From: Nocardioides sp.
Lineage (GTDB): Bacteria; Actinomycetota; Actinomycetes; Propionibacteriales; Nocardioidaceae
NCBI GenBank assembly: GCA_023252065.1
Contig: JAHEXO010000196.1
Span: 1-5,361 of the forward strand
Length of the DNA stretch: 5,361 nucleotides
Reading direction: 5' to 3'
How positions within the stretch are numbered: position 1 is the stretch's first letter; each line of letters begins with the position of its first letter. Below the pieces are notes generated by a model. It was given only the letters and a program-made list of their open reading frames with translations, was not told the DNA's origin and made no database searches. The position numbers and the translations under genes were made by a program. Positions 4,947-5,361 of the stretch are shown piece by piece.

Positions 4947-4992
4947 ATCGGGTGGGCACGGATCGACCAGCAAGCGCCTCCTCAACCATCGG
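4933..4992. repeat. Pair of 19-bp direct repeats, period 41 bp
   Basis: GCGCCTCCTCAACCATCGG occurs identically at 4933-4951 and 4974-4992. The following bases are also similar (CACGGATCGACC against CACGGGTCGAGC), so the two copies look like a diverged tandem duplication of a roughly 40-bp unit. The first copy is the right half of the hairpin at 4913-4946; the second copy lacks the GGTTTCGAGAC half. Confidence 0.8.
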
Positions 4993-5003
4993 ACGGCACG
5001 GGT

Positions 5004-5021
5004 CGAGCCGGGCGCGGCTCG
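5004..5021. terminator. Hairpin downstream of rsgA
   Basis: CGAGCCG (5004-5010) and CGGCTCG (5015-5021) form a perfect 7-bp stem with a 4-nt GGCG loop, about 22 bp beyond the rsgA stop. It could end the rsgA transcript, although there is no T-tract on the minus strand after it. Confidence 0.4.
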
Positions 5022-5043
5022 TCGTCCCCCATCGGCGTCGGAC

Positions 5044-5361
5044 TCAGTACGCCGGCTCGGACCGCGCGACGAGCAGGCGCCGGAACGACTCGACCCGCTC
5101 GGGGTCGGCCTCACCGCGGGCGACGGCCTCGTCGAGCCCGCACTCCGGCTCGTCGGCACCGTGGGTGCACCCGCGGGGACAGTCCTCGGTCATCTCGTCG
5201 AGGTCGGGGAAGGCCTCGATCAGGTCCTCGGGACGCACGTGGGCCAGCCCGAACGACCGGATCCCGGGCGTGTCGATGATCCAGCCGCCGACCGCGTCGT
5301 CGCCGCCGTCGGCGGACGGCAGCGCCAGCATCAGCGCCGAGGTCGAGGTGTGCCGCCCGCG
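5044..5361 (-). CDS. rsgA: Ribosome small-subunit-dependent GTPase A (RsgA/YjeQ), C-terminal part
   Basis: The last 105 residues of RsgA; the start lies past the right edge. RsgA is a circularly permuted GTPase that binds the 30S subunit late in assembly and releases RbfA on GTP hydrolysis. The fragment opens with RGRHTSTSALML, the family's GxxHTT-like switch segment, and continues with IIDTPGIRSFGL carrying the DTPG (G3) motif (D30-G33 of the fragment). The zinc-binding C-terminal domain follows, with C61, C65, H67 and C74 in EDCPRGCTHGADEPEC, then the closing helix ESFRRLLVARSEPAY. The first two cysteines are three residues apart rather than four as in E. coli YjeQ, which I take to be the actinobacterial form. 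A short glycine/aspartate-rich loop (ADGGDDAVGG) precedes the DTPG strand. It converges on the DUF2231 gene and, beyond it, points toward hisN, an arrangement common in actinobacteria. Confidence 0.95.
   Translation of the reverse strand, partial: RGRHTSTSALMLALPSADGGDDAVGGWIIDTPGIRSFGLAHVRPEDLIEAFPDLDEMTEDCPRGCTHGADEPECGLDEAVARGEADPERVESFRRLLVARSEPAY

Noticed and set aside
4355..4989. Two minus-strand open frames that both start with MVEEA
   Set aside because: The shared start comes only from the 19-bp direct repeats (ATGGTTGAGGAGGCGC on the minus strand). The rest is antisense to the DUF2231 gene and has no domain.
4933..4992. CRISPR array
   Set aside because: Only two 19-bp copies, the intervening sequences resemble each other, and there are no cas genes.

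Overview
The window is a very GC-rich, gene-dense bacterial chromosome segment. Codon third positions are almost always G or C, and the gene set (DUF445 membrane protein, YbcJ-like S4 protein, FKBP, CBS protein, HisN-type histidinol-phosphatase, DUF2231 protein, RsgA) looks like a high-GC actinobacterium. Protein wording and intergenic repeats point to Nocardioides or a close relative. That placement is inference from memory, not a search result.

Layout, left to right. Positions 1-186 (minus) hold the N-terminal 62 residues of a cytidylyltransferase-fold nucleotidyltransferase that runs off the left edge. Diverging from it, 233-1522 (plus) encodes a DUF445 membrane-anchored protein, whose stop codon overlaps by one base the start of a small S4 RNA-binding protein (1522-1731, plus). 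Converging on these and overlapping the S4 gene by 89 bp is an unrecognised protein with a helix-turn-helix-like N-terminus (1643-2380, minus). Upstream of it, in the 163-bp gap before the next gene, lies a perfect 42-bp palindrome (2416-2457). Further minus-strand genes follow: FKBP-type prolyl isomerase (2544-2912), two-CBS-domain protein (2966-3397) and HisN-type histidinol-phosphatase (3442-4344). A DUF2231 membrane protein (4388-4873, plus) diverges from hisN across 43 bp. It converges, across a 170-bp gap rich in hairpins and direct repeats, on the C-terminal part of the ribosome-assembly GTPase rsgA (5044-5361, minus), which runs off the right edge.

Most genes here are housekeeping and do not form one pathway: histidine biosynthesis (hisN), 30S maturation (rsgA), protein folding (FKBP), RNA binding (S4), nucleotide or stress sensing (CBS) and two uncharacterised membrane families. 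The most notable non-coding signals are three. The first is the perfect 42-bp palindrome in front of the unrecognised helix-turn-helix protein. The second is a repeated arrangement in which a TANNNT hexamer ends 6-7 nt before the start codon of four genes, as expected for leaderless transcription. The third is a REP-like repeat cluster between the DUF2231 gene and rsgA. No convincing new multi-gene system, CRISPR array, tRNA, rRNA or insertion sequence is visible.
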